A DNA stretch of 64,000 nucleotides from CAWKAV01 sp963847735 (lineage in GTDB: Bacteria; Desulfobacterota; Desulfuromonadia; Desulfuromonadales; BM103), in contig CAWKAV010000005.1 of NCBI GenBank assembly GCA_963847735.1, forward strand, positions 1-64,000, given 5' to 3'. Position numbers and translations under genes: made by a program. Under the pieces are notes generated by a model. It was not told the DNA's origin and did no database searches. It saw only the letters and a program-made list of their open reading frames with translations. Below, one piece after another: positions 23,834-32,614 of the stretch. Position 1 is the first letter of the stretch, and each line of letters starts with the position of its first letter.

Positions 23834-24409
23834 ATGACCCAGGACAAAATCAGTGCGGCAGTGGCGCAGCAGGTTGCCTTCCTTGACCCCTTCCTGCTCA
23901 CTCAAAAACCGCGGCTGATCAACCTGGCCGAACACCTTGTGGCAACCTTTCACCAAGGTGGCCGGCTCTTTTTGATTGGCAGCGGTCCATTCGGGACAAT
24001 AGCCGGTCTCATCGGCCAGACCTTTCTCCACAGGCAAACCCTGGAACGCCCGGCCCTGCCCGCTATTGCTCTGACCAACGACGCTGGTCTGGCAACTTTT
24101 CTGGCTGGCGACGAGCAGGGAAGCCAGCTCTTCAGCCGACAATTGCGGGCCCTGGCAAGCGATCAGGATACTGTTCTGACCCTCGCTGGCACCAAACTCA
24201 GTCCGGCAGACCGAGAAGCTCTCAGCACCGCCTCGCAGATGGGTTGCCGTACCATCCTGATCGCCAGTGAGCAGGCTGAACTGCCCGACATACGGACGGA
24301 TATAAGCTTATACCTGCCCAGCGACTCTCTGCCACGCCTGCTGGAAAACTCTCTCTTTATCGGCAACCTGCTCTGCACCCTGGTTGAGGGTGAACTTTTC
24401 GGTATCTGA
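23834..24409 (+). CDS. SIS-domain protein (GmhA/DiaA-like)
   Basis: The protein has 191 residues. It has the SIS phosphosugar-binding fold: GRLFLIGSGPFGTIAGLIGQ, SDQDTVLTLAGTKLS and CRTILIAS. Length and single-domain layout resemble sedoheptulose-7-phosphate isomerase GmhA or the replication protein DiaA. The conserved GmhA metal ligands cannot be confirmed by eye. The function is left open between sugar isomerase and regulatory binding protein. Confidence 0.75.
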   Translation: MTQDKISAAVAQQVAFLDPFLLTQKPRLINLAEHLVATFHQGGRLFLIGSGPFGTIAGLIGQTFLHRQTLERPALPAIALTNDAGLATFLAGDEQGSQLFSRQLRALASDQDTVLTLAGTKLSPADREALSTASQMGCRTILIASEQAELPDIRTDISLYLPSDSLPRLLENSLFIGNLLCTLVEGELFGI

Positions 24410-24510
24410 CCACATCGCAAGCACCATCCCAGAACCATGACCTTCTGGTCGACTCTGCGACGGCAGCATGCGATGCCACAAAATGCCTGGTTGAATCGTT
24501 GACAAGAGAA

Positions 24511-24540
24511 TTGACAGATAAGTGCAATAAAACGTATTCT
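24511..24540 (+). promoter_or_regulatory. Candidate sigma-70 promoter of the heme operon
   Basis: TTGACA (24511-24516) and TATTCT (24535-24540) are 18 bases apart. They lie in the 280-bp gap before the ccs-type gene that opens the heme operon. A second TTGACA at 24499 lacks a matching -10 box. Confidence 0.5.
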
Positions 24541-24689
24541 TACAAGGTTTTAGATAAACTTCTGGAAACGGGTCTGACGGAACAACTCGCTTCTGGCCAT
24601 AAGACTGAAATCAACACTTTACCGAGCCAGCTTCGCAGCGAGACAAACTCGCTGGAGAATTCAGGGCTGGTTTTTCGAGATGTTTCATT

Positions 24690-25526
24690 ATGACTGTGAA
24701 TATCCTTTTGTTTAAAATCACTCTTCTGGTTTATTTCGCCGCCACCATCTTCTACCTGATAGGCGTGATTTCACGCAAGGACCGCTTTCGTCAGAACGCC
24801 GTCTATCTGCTGAGTGGCGGTTTTATACTGCATTGCATCACTCTGGCTGTTCGCGGGATCACCACCGGTGCTATCCCAGTTGCCAGCCTTCATGAATCGC
24901 TATCGTTTTTCGCCTGGGCGCTGGTCGGCATCTACCTGCTTTTTTACCTGCGCTATCGTACCGTTATGCTTGGTGCATTTATCACACCTCTGGCACTGGT
25001 CCTGATGATTATCGGCACCACAACATCCGCGCAGGCTCCTGCACTCAACCCGATGCTCGACAGCTGGTGGTTCCCGGTGCATGTCACCCTGGCCTTCCTC
25101 GGGCACGCTGTCTTTGCCATTGCGGCGGCGGCGGGTGTCATGTATCTCCTGCAGGAGCGCATGCTGAAAAGCAAAAAGTTCTCCGGCCTCTTCTATCGCC
25201 TGCCTTCCCTCGACACCCTCGACAGCATGAACTACAAGTGCCTGACCTTCGGCTTTCCGCTGATGACCATGGGGATCATTTCCGGTGCCATCTGGGCTAA
25301 TTCAGCCTGGGGTGGATACTGGCGCTGGGACCCAAAGGAAACCTGGGCGCTGATCAGCTGGTTCCTCTATGCCGCCCTGTTGCATGGTCGCCTGACCATC
25401 GGCTGGCGCGGCCGCCGTGCGGCAATTTTTGCCATTATCGGTTTCGGTTTTCTGCTCTTCACCTTCTTTGGCGTCAACCTGTTCCTCTCCGGGGAACACA
25501 GCTTCCGTAACTTTACGGGGCAATAG
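24690..25526 (+). CDS. CcsA/CcsB-type cytochrome c assembly (HemX-like) membrane protein
   Basis: The protein has 278 residues with about eight membrane helices. It carries the heme-handling tryptophan motif WGGYWRWDPKETWALISW near residue 210. The family either carries heme for cytochrome c maturation or, as HemX, modulates glutamyl-tRNA reductase. Its place right before hemA fits both. The partner Ccs1/ResB-like protein is not in the window. The ribosome site is weak. Confidence 0.85.
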   Translation: MTVNILLFKITLLVYFAATIFYLIGVISRKDRFRQNAVYLLSGGFILHCITLAVRGITTGAIPVASLHESLSFFAWALVGIYLLFYLRYRTVMLGAFITPLALVLMIIGTTTSAQAPALNPMLDSWWFPVHVTLAFLGHAVFAIAAAAGVMYLLQERMLKSKKFSGLFYRLPSLDTLDSMNYKCLTFGFPLMTMGIISGAIWANSAWGGYWRWDPKETWALISWFLYAALLHGRLTIGWRGRRAAIFAIIGFGFLLFTFFGVNLFLSGEHSFRNFTGQ

Positions 25527-25550
25527 CGGAGAGAGGGAGAGGAGTACGCC

Positions 25551-26867
25551 ATGCATATCGTTATCGTCGGGCTGAGTCACAAAACAGCACCGGTGGAAAT
25601 TCGTGAGAAACTCGCCTTCGCGCCGACCGCCATGGAACGGCCACTCCGGCAGATGCTCGAGTTGTCGACCATAGCCGAGGGGTTGATCGTATCAACCTGT
25701 AACCGGGTTGAGCTCTGTGCCGCCACCAAGGAACCAGAGGCAGCCATCATTGAGCTCCGTCGCTTCCTGGCCGAATATCACGAGATCGGCTCTGATGAAA
25801 TCAACGACAGTCTTTACGACTACCAGGGTGAAGAAGCCATTCGTCATCTGTTTCGGGTCGCCTCGAGTCTCGACTCAATGGTACTCGGTGAGCCGCAGAT
25901 CCTCGGCCAGATAAAAACGGCATACGGGTATGCCGCCGAGTTCAAAACTGCGGGGTTGATTCTCAACCGTTTCCTGCACAAGGCTTTTTCCGTTGCCAAG
26001 CGGGTTCGCACCGAAACCGCTATCGCCAGCAACGCTGTCTCGGTCTCCTTTGCAGCAGTGGAAATGGCACGCAAAATCTTTGATCGGCTCGATGACAAGG
26101 CTGTCATGATCATCGGTGCTGGCGAGATGTGTGAACTTGCCGCCCGCCACTTTGTCAGCAACGGCGTCAGCAAGGTCCTGGTCACCAACCGGACCTTCGA
26201 GCGTGCCGAAAAGCTGGCCGCCGAATTTCAGGGCAAGGCGGTTCCGTTCGACAGTTTTGTCGATCATCTTGCCGAAGTTGATATCGTTATGACCTCAACC
26301 GGCGCGCCGAATTTCATCCTCGGCCAGCGCCAGATGGAGGAAGTTCTCAAACGCCGCAAGAACCGACCGATGTTCCTGATCGACATTGCCGTGCCGCGCG
26401 ATATCGATCCGAAAGTCAATAAACTGGACAACGCTTACCTGTACGATGTCGACGATCTCCAGGATGTAGTCCAGGCCAACCTCAAGGAACGCAAAAAAGA
26501 AGCCGGCAAGGCAGAAGCGATCGTCGAGCAGGAGATCGGCCAGTTCTACCTCTGGCTGGGCAACCTTGAAGTCAAACCAACCATTATCTCTCTGCGCAAC
26601 AAGCTGGAAGAGATTCGTCGGCAGGAACTCGAAAAGACCTTCAACAACCTCAAAGATCTCTCCAGCAAACAGCGCAGCAGCATTGAAGCGATGGCCGGTG
26701 CCATTATAAACAAGATCCTGCACCAGCCGACGACTGTGCTCAAACGTACTCAGAATGACTCCAGCGGCGAGAACTACATCGACGCCGTACGCGCGCTCTT
26801 CGACCTGCCCACCCCGGCAGACGACGATAAAGAAATCAAATCACTGGATATTTCAGACCAGGAATAA
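25551..26867 (+). CDS. hemA: Glutamyl-tRNA reductase
   Basis: The protein has 438 residues. It reduces Glu-tRNA to glutamate-1-semialdehyde, the committed step of C5 heme synthesis. The catalytic cysteine is in IVSTCNRVE, then RHLFRVASSLDSMVLGEPQILGQ, NADPH-binding VMIIGAGEM and the C-terminal dimerisation helix. The RBS is a run of GGAG repeats. It is followed 13 bp later by hemC. Confidence 0.96.
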   Translation: MHIVIVGLSHKTAPVEIREKLAFAPTAMERPLRQMLELSTIAEGLIVSTCNRVELCAATKEPEAAIIELRRFLAEYHEIGSDEINDSLYDYQGEEAIRHLFRVASSLDSMVLGEPQILGQIKTAYGYAAEFKTAGLILNRFLHKAFSVAKRVRTETAIASNAVSVSFAAVEMARKIFDRLDDKAVMIIGAGEMCELAARHFVSNGVSKVLVTNRTFERAEKLAAEFQGKAVPFDSFVDHLAEVDIVMTSTGAPNFILGQRQMEEVLKRRKNRPMFLIDIAVPRDIDPKVNKLDNAYLYDVDDLQDVVQANLKERKKEAGKAEAIVEQEIGQFYLWLGNLEVKPTIISLRNKLEEIRRQELEKTFNNLKDLSSKQRSSIEAMAGAIINKILHQPTTVLKRTQNDSSGENYIDAVRALFDLPTPADDDKEIKSLDISDQE

Positions 26868-26880
26868 AGGAGCTTCACAG

Positions 26881-27843
26881 ATGTCTAAACAACAAATGCG
26901 TATCGGTACCCGTGCCAGTGCGCTGGCTCTCTGGCAAGCGGAATGGGTTAAGTCCGAACTTGAAAAACGTTATCCCGGCATGCAGGTTTCCCTGACCAAG
27001 ATCAAGACCCAGGGCGACAAAATTCTTGATGTTCCATTGGCGATGGTCGGTGGCAAGGGTCTCTTTGTCAAGGAGATCGAGGAAGCGATGCTGCGTAACG
27101 AAATAGATATCGCCGTGCATTCCATGAAAGACGTGCCCACCATTTTCCCCGAGAGCCTGTCGCTGCGTTGCATCACTGAACGCGAAGACTGCCGCGACAT
27201 CGTCATCCTGCGCCCCGGCGTTTCGTCCTGGAGGGACCTCCCCCAGGGCGCCCGCATTGGCACCAGCGCCCTGCGCCGCAAAGCGCAGCTGCTGCACCTG
27301 CGTCCCGACTTGCAGATGATCGATATCCGTGGCAATGTCCAGACCCGCATCCGCAAGCTCACAGAAGACAACCTTGACGCCGTCATCCTCGCCGCAGCGG
27401 GCATGCACCGCCTTGGCTACACCAGCCAGATTGGTGAATATCTGCCGGTCAACATCTCGATCCCAGCCATCGGCCAGGGCGCACTCGGTATCGAGAGCCG
27501 CACCGACGACGACGAAAACAACGCGCTGATCGACTTTTTCAATCACCCGGAAACCGACTGGGCGGTGCGCGCTGAACGCGCTTTCCTCAAACGCCTCGAA
27601 GGCGGCTGTCAGGTTCCGATCGCCTGTCACGGCACCGTCAAAAGCGAGATGCTGACCCTGACCGGCTTCGTTTCCGACTGTAACGGCGTTCAATGCCTGA
27701 AGAAGACCGTCAAAGGTTCGGTCCACGAAGCAGAGCAGATCGGCACCTCGCTCGGCGACGATCTGCTGACCATGGGCGCCGGCGAGATCCTCAACGAGGT
27801 CTACCAGCACGAGACGTTCAATGTCGACAAAGAGGACGTCTGA
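26881..27843 (+). CDS. hemC: Porphobilinogen deaminase (hydroxymethylbilane synthase)
   Basis: The protein has 320 residues from the ATG at 26881, eight bases after AAAGGAG; the open frame extends upstream inside hemA and is not used. RIGTRASALALWQA, the SMKDVP loop and RRKAQLL are family marks. The dipyrromethane-cofactor cysteine lies in EGGCQVPIA. It overlaps hemD by 23 bp. Confidence 0.96.
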   Translation: MSKQQMRIGTRASALALWQAEWVKSELEKRYPGMQVSLTKIKTQGDKILDVPLAMVGGKGLFVKEIEEAMLRNEIDIAVHSMKDVPTIFPESLSLRCITEREDCRDIVILRPGVSSWRDLPQGARIGTSALRRKAQLLHLRPDLQMIDIRGNVQTRIRKLTEDNLDAVILAAAGMHRLGYTSQIGEYLPVNISIPAIGQGALGIESRTDDDENNALIDFFNHPETDWAVRAERAFLKRLEGGCQVPIACHGTVKSEMLTLTGFVSDCNGVQCLKKTVKGSVHEAEQIGTSLGDDLLTMGAGEILNEVYQHETFNVDKEDV

Positions 27844-28639
27844 GCCATTGCCTCTCTCCGGGCGGCGGATCCTGGTGACACGCGCCGCCGAACAGGCAGC
27901 CGTGTTAAGCGAAGCTCTGGCCTGCCTCGGTGCCGATCCGGTCGTGATACCGACCATTGCGATTGTGCCGCCGCCGTCTTTCCAGGAGCTCGATCAGGCC
28001 CTCGACGGACTGGACCGGATCGATTACCTGCTGTTAACCTCAGTCAACGCCGTCGAGGCCCTGTTTGGTCGTCTGGTGGCCCGTAACATAGATCTCCGTG
28101 CCCTCGCCGGTCTGCAAACCGTCGCGGTTGGCCCGAAGAGTGCAGCAGCTCTTGCCGCTCACGGCGTCAAAGCCGACCTGGTGCCGGAGGACTACCGCGC
28201 CGAGGGCGTAGTCGCCCTGCTCAAGGAGCGCGTCCGTGGCAAACGCCTGCTCTACCCGAAGGCGGCCCTGGCCCGCGACCTGATCCCGTTTGAACTGGCG
28301 GCTGCCGGCGCTGAAGTGATCGCACCGGTCGCCTACGCCAGCGCAGCACCGGTCGATGCCGCAGTCAAGCTGCGAAAGGCCCTGGTCGAGGGCCTCGACC
28401 TGCTGACCTTTACCGCCTCGTCGACGGTGCAGAATTTCATCGACCTGCTCGATGCCGATGGCCTGAAACTGGCCAGACAGGTGCCGGTTGCCTCAATCGG
28501 GCCCCTGACCAGCGAAACTGCCCGCAAACTCGGCTTGAAGGTCGCCATCGAACCAGGAAGTTCGACGGTTGAAGAGCTGGTCGCAGCAATCGAAAAATAC
28601 TTTTCCGGAACGAGGAACGTGGGACGCGGGACGCGATAA
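27821..28639 (+). CDS. hemD: Uroporphyrinogen-III synthase
   Basis: The protein has 272 residues if the ATG at 27821 is used; TTG at 27848 is an alternative with AGAGGA upstream. The family is poorly conserved, but GRRILVTRA, the central LLLTSVNAV, LLYPKAALARDLIP and TFTASSTVQNF are typical, as is the place between hemC and hemB. The last ten residues (GTRNVGRGTR) are encoded by the left arm of a heptamer inverted repeat, so the repeat appears to have replaced or extended the natural C-terminus. Confidence 0.88.
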   Translation: MSTKRTSEPLPLSGRRILVTRAAEQAAVLSEALACLGADPVVIPTIAIVPPPSFQELDQALDGLDRIDYLLLTSVNAVEALFGRLVARNIDLRALAGLQTVAVGPKSAAALAAHGVKADLVPEDYRAEGVVALLKERVRGKRLLYPKAALARDLIPFELAAAGAEVIAPVAYASAAPVDAAVKLRKALVEGLDLLTFTASSTVQNFIDLLDADGLKLARQVPVASIGPLTSETARKLGLKVAIEPGSSTVEELVAAIEKYFSGTRNVGRGTR

Positions 28640-28678
28640 TGTATTTGAATGCATTTCTCGTCCCGCGTTCCTCGTTCC
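28607..28678. repeat. Heptamer-built inverted repeat between hemD and hemB
   Basis: The left arm (28607-28633) is a tandem of GRGACGN/GGAACGN-type heptamers. The right arm (28659-28678) is its inverted complement with one mismatch over 20 bases. The left arm lies inside the 3' end of hemD, and the right arm ends 20 bp before the hemB ATG. It would fold into a long hairpin in the mRNA. Confidence 0.8.
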
Positions 28679-28698
28679 AAGATTTTAAGGAGGTTTCC

Positions 28699-29670
28699 AT
28701 GTTTTTCCCCGAATACCGTGCCCGCCGTCTGCGCCGCAACGACACCATGCGCCGCATGGTCCGTGAAACTTTTCTGCGTACTGATGATCTGATCTACCCG
28801 ATGTTTTCCGCCTTCGGCAAAAACATCAAAAAAGAGATCGTCTCCATGCCCGGCATCTACCAGCAATCGATTGAACATATTGTTGCTGAAGCGAAAGAGG
28901 TCTGTGACCTTGGCATTCCGGCAGTGATCCTGTTCGGCATTCCCGAAACAAAGGATGCCCTCGGCCAGGATGCCTACTCCGACACCGGCATCATCCAGCA
29001 GACGATCCGCGCCATCAAGGCTGCAGTGCCGAAGCTGCTGGTAATCACGGATGTCTGCATGTGCGAGTATACCGACCACGGCCACTGCGGCGTTATCAAG
29101 GACGGCGACGTTGACAATGACGAGACCCTCAAACTGCTCGCCGCAGAGGCTCTCTCCCATGCCCGCGCCGGGGCTGACATCATCGCCCCCTCCGATATGA
29201 TGGACGGCCGGGTTGCCGCAATCCGTGAAATTCTTGACGCCAACGGCTTCGCACATATTCCGATCATGAGCTACGCCGTCAAATACGCCAGCGCCTACTA
29301 CGGTCCTTTCCGTGAGGCCGCCGAATCAACCCCGCAGTTCGGTGATCGCCGCAGCTACCAGATGGACCCGGCCAACCGCATCGAAGCGTTTCGAGAGGCG
29401 GAACTCGACATCCAGGAGTGCACCGATTTCCTCATGGTCAAGCCGGCGTTGGCCTACCTCGACATCCTGCGCGATCTCAAACAGCGCTACAACCTGCCGC
29501 TGGTCGCTTATAATGTTTCCGGAGAATACTCGATGATCAAGGCTGCCGCCGAAAAGGGCTGGATCGACGGTGATCGTGTTATGATGGAAACCCTGATCGG
29601 CATGAAACGGGCCGGTGCCGACCTGATCATCACTTACCACGCCAAGGAAGCTGCAAAAATGCTCCGCTAG
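28699..29670 (+). CDS. hemB: Delta-aminolevulinic acid dehydratase
   Basis: The protein has 323 residues from the ATG at 28699, with AAGGAGG upstream. It condenses two aminolevulinate molecules to porphobilinogen. The zinc-type cysteine triad is present (VCMCEYTDHGHCG). The two active-site lysines are expected in YAVKYAS and in the LPLVAYNVSGEYSMIK region. It is the last gene of the heme operon, and a second inverted repeat follows. Confidence 0.96.
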   Translation: MFFPEYRARRLRRNDTMRRMVRETFLRTDDLIYPMFSAFGKNIKKEIVSMPGIYQQSIEHIVAEAKEVCDLGIPAVILFGIPETKDALGQDAYSDTGIIQQTIRAIKAAVPKLLVITDVCMCEYTDHGHCGVIKDGDVDNDETLKLLAAEALSHARAGADIIAPSDMMDGRVAAIREILDANGFAHIPIMSYAVKYASAYYGPFREAAESTPQFGDRRSYQMDPANRIEAFREAELDIQECTDFLMVKPALAYLDILRDLKQRYNLPLVAYNVSGEYSMIKAAAEKGWIDGDRVMMETLIGMKRAGADLIITYHAKEAAKMLR

Positions 29671-29682
29671 CACTGGCTTGTA

Positions 29683-29751
29683 AAAAGTAAAACGTGAAAG
29701 GTGAAAAGTCAGATACTTGAACGACTTTTCACTTTTTCATTTAACCTTTCG
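29683..29751. repeat. Second heptamer-built inverted repeat after hemB
   Basis: GTGAAAAGTC (29701-29710) and GACTTTTCAC (29723-29732) form the core stem. Outside it both arms continue as degenerate seven-base units of the type AAARGTG. It probably ends hemB transcription and stands only 23 bp before the next gene. Confidence 0.7.
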
Positions 29752-29773
29752 CTATTAACAGGTTTCTTCCTAC

Positions 29774-31060
29774 ATGACCGAATACCTTTGCGACACTCTC
29801 AGTAACGGCCTGCGCGTCATCAGCGTGCCGATGCCACACCACCACAGCGCGGAAGTCATGATTTACGTCGGCGTCGGCAGCCGTTATGAAACGACCCATA
29901 AGGCCGGAGTGTCACATTTTCTGGAGCATATGCTGTTCAAAGGTACTGCGGATTTTCCGACCGGCCTGGCCCTGGAGCGCGCCTTCGAGGCCATCGGCGG
30001 CTCGGCTAATGCCGCCACCGACAGCGAAACCACCTGCTTCCACTCCCGCGTCCATCCTGACCACATCGCCGATGGCATTGCTCTCTTCGCCTCGATGCTG
30101 CAACGACCTCTTTTCAAGGATATGGAGATGGAGCGCCGGGTGATTCTCGAAGAAGCGATGGGCGACCTCAACGAAGCCGGACGCCAGATCAATTCCGACA
30201 ACATCGTCGCCTCCCTGCTCTACCCCAACCATCCGCTGGGGCTGCCGACGGTTGGCAGCCGGTCCGCGATCGAGCGTCTCACCTTGCGGCAACTGCGACA
30301 GCACCATGCCACCTACTACACACCACATAATGCCGTGTTAACTGTGGCCGGGCCGGTTGATCATCAGCAGGTGGTAGCTGCGGCGAAACAACATTTTGGT
30401 GAATGGCCGGAAAAAGAAGTGCCCTCGCCGAGGCCATGGATCGACTTCTCCGGCACAGAGCAGCGATTGCGGTGGGTGCGCGATGCCGGCTCGCAGGTCA
30501 GCCTGCAACTGGCCTTTCTGTTGCCCGGACGTGCCAGCAAACATGCTGTTAACCTGCGTGTGCTGCGCCGCCTGCTCGGTTGGGGTGGGATGAGCCGCCT
30601 GATGCTGCGATTGCGCGAGGAACTGGGACTGACTTACGCCGTCGATGCAGCGCTTGCCCTCTACGCCGACGCCGGCACCCTGGCTGTCGACCTGGCGGTG
30701 TCCGCCGAGAACCTGGGCAAGGCCACGGCGGCAATCCTCGATATCTTTAGTGAGCTGCACCGCACCGACGTTGACGACGACGAGTTGGGACACATCCTCA
30801 ACTGCTACCGCTGCGACCTTGACTACTCGCGCGACCATGTTGACGAAATGGCCTTACGTTATACCTGGGGGGAACTCACCGGCAGCAGCCGCACCATCGC
30901 TGATGACTTGGCTGGAATTGATACCGTCACCATCGCAGGCCTGCGCCAGACAGCCAGGGAACTCCTGATCCCCACCAATCTGCGCGGCGCCATTGTCGGA
31001 CCCTACCGCACCAACGACCGTAAAGCCGTTGAAGCCATCATCGCCGACTGGCAGCCCTGA
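29774..31060 (+). CDS. M16-family zinc peptidase
   Basis: The protein has 428 residues. The inverted zinc motif HXXEH is HFLEH, and the third ligand Glu is expected about 75 residues on, in LEEAMGDLNE. A second inactive M16 half follows, with LREELGLTYAVDA. It resembles bacterial processing-peptidase homologues (PqqL/YmxG type) of 400-450 residues. There is no clear signal peptide, so it is probably cytoplasmic. The substrate is unknown. Confidence 0.9.
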   Translation: MTEYLCDTLSNGLRVISVPMPHHHSAEVMIYVGVGSRYETTHKAGVSHFLEHMLFKGTADFPTGLALERAFEAIGGSANAATDSETTCFHSRVHPDHIADGIALFASMLQRPLFKDMEMERRVILEEAMGDLNEAGRQINSDNIVASLLYPNHPLGLPTVGSRSAIERLTLRQLRQHHATYYTPHNAVLTVAGPVDHQQVVAAAKQHFGEWPEKEVPSPRPWIDFSGTEQRLRWVRDAGSQVSLQLAFLLPGRASKHAVNLRVLRRLLGWGGMSRLMLRLREELGLTYAVDAALALYADAGTLAVDLAVSAENLGKATAAILDIFSELHRTDVDDDELGHILNCYRCDLDYSRDHVDEMALRYTWGELTGSSRTIADDLAGIDTVTIAGLRQTARELLIPTNLRGAIVGPYRTNDRKAVEAIIADWQP

Positions 31061-31086
31061 GTCCTTTTTACGTCCTCGCCACAGGT

Positions 31087-31665
31087 TTAGTAATCAATCC
31101 CCGGCTGCGGTTCAATCTCCTTCTGATAGGCATGCTTAACTTCGCACACTTCACTCACCGTATCAGCCAGATCCATTACATCAGGGTGAGCATTGCGTCC
31201 AGTTATGATCAGGTGCATCAACTCGGGCTTGCCTTTGATCAAAGCTAATACCTGCTCGAGATCAACCAGCTTGAGTTGCAGAGCGTTGTTGATCTCATCG
31301 AGGATAACGATCTTGTAGTCACCGCTGGCCATCTTTGCCTTGGCCAGTTCCACCGCTGCCTGGGCACTGGCACGATGTTCAGCATGGGTGTAAGGGTTGC
31401 CCTGAATGCCACAGAAGCCCATGCCGGTGGCGTGCAGTTCCACCAGGCCACCGAGCAGTTTCACCCCGTCCCACTCCCCCGTATAAAGATCACCCTTCAT
31501 AAACTGGATGATGCAGACCTTCAAGCCATGCCCGCTAGCCCGCAACACCATGCCCATGGCACTGGTTGTCTTGCCCTTGCCATTGCCGGTGATTACGACC
31601 ACCAGGCCTTGCGGCTTCTTCGGAACAAGCTTTTCTATTTTAATTGTCTTGGCTGCTGTCGACAT
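31087..31665 (-). CDS. cobO: Cob(I)yrinic acid a,c-diamide adenosyltransferase
   Basis: The protein has 192 residues from the ATG at 31665 (GGGAGG upstream). It is CobA/CobO/BtuR type: P-loop GNGKGKTTSAMG, QFMKGDLYTGEW, VILDEINNAL and TGRNAHP. It adenosylates corrinoids with ATP. Cobalamin supply fits the B12-dependent methionine synthase in this window. It is convergent with the M16 gene. Confidence 0.94.
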   Translation of the reverse strand: MSTAAKTIKIEKLVPKKPQGLVVVITGNGKGKTTSAMGMVLRASGHGLKVCIIQFMKGDLYTGEWDGVKLLGGLVELHATGMGFCGIQGNPYTHAEHRASAQAAVELAKAKMASGDYKIVILDEINNALQLKLVDLEQVLALIKGKPELMHLIITGRNAHPDVMDLADTVSEVCEVKHAYQKEIEPQPGIDY

Positions 31666-31865
31666 AACGATACCTCCCGGTCTCCAAATGTACCCCCTTA
31701 CTCCTGGTATTGACAAAACAAAAACCTGCGGCGAGCCAGATCATGAAATTGTACTCGCCCACTCGGACTGTGATTTTCGTGCGCCGGGGAAAAGGGCAGA
31801 GACACTGTTTACGACTGTCACGGGGGAGAACACCGGGAAAAAAGGGCCAAACTTCAGGTTGACTC

Positions 31866-32486
31866 TTACTTGGAGTAGAGTTCGACGATCAGCTGTTCGT
31901 TGACTGTCCCCTGGATCTCGTCACGCTGCGGCAGGCGATTGACTGTGACCGAAAGTGCCTGTTGATTGACCGTAAGCCACTTTGCACCTCCGAAACGCGG
32001 ATTTTCCACGAGATAGCGCGTGATCAGGACCCTGGAAGCCACAGCGTCGCGGACAGTGATGATGTCGCCGATCTTGATCCGGTAAGACGCAATATCCACA
32101 CGTCGCCCGTTGACATTGAGATGACCATGGTTGACCAGTTGCCGCGCCTGCATCAACGTGCAGCCGAAGCCGGCACGGAAAGCAATCGTGTCGAAACGGG
32201 TTTCGAGAAGAATCATCAGGTTGTCGCCGGTGACACCGCGCATCTGTTGGGCCTTACGAAACGTCCGGCGGAACTGTTTCTCAAGCAGCCCATAAGTATT
32301 CCGCAGTTTCTGCTTTTCAATCAATTGCTGGGCATAGTCGGAAACCTTGCGCCGGACGCTGCCGGGGCCGTGCTGGCCGGGACCATGACTGCGCCGTTCG
32401 AGCAATCGATCATACTTGGGGTTGTTGAATATATTGACGCCGAAGCGGCGTACGAGCTTGCCTTTTGGACCTGTGAATTTAGCCAT
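31866..32486 (-). CDS. rpsD: Ribosomal protein S4, stand-alone, zinc-free form
   Basis: The protein has 206 residues from the second ATG (32486), which is correctly spaced from GAGGAA; an ATG nine bases upstream is too close. S4 features: SHGPGQHG, KLRNTYGLLEKQF, the S4 RNA-binding domain (RQLVNHGHLNVNGR) and the C-terminal VELYSK. The N-terminal GPKGKLVRRFG has no cysteines, so it is the version without the zinc site. It is not in a ribosomal-protein operon, so it may be a second copy. Confidence 0.92.
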   Translation of the reverse strand: MAKFTGPKGKLVRRFGVNIFNNPKYDRLLERRSHGPGQHGPGSVRRKVSDYAQQLIEKQKLRNTYGLLEKQFRRTFRKAQQMRGVTGDNLMILLETRFDTIAFRAGFGCTLMQARQLVNHGHLNVNGRRVDIASYRIKIGDIITVRDAVASRVLITRYLVENPRFGGAKWLTVNQQALSVTVNRLPQRDEIQGTVNEQLIVELYSK

Positions 32487-32614
32487 AGAGTTCATTCCTC
32501 ACTGATTTTTGGAAAACGTTTTTCATTCTTATAAAACATGACTATTTTTGTCAACTATATTCAGGCCAGACAACTCACCTTCAAGAGACCTTGGGCATCG
32601 ACTCGAGATCCCGC

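Noticed and set aside
24499..24693. 64-codon ORF before the ccs-type gene
   Set aside because: TTG start without ribosome site, low-complexity polar sequence, and it overlaps the likely promoter of the heme operon.
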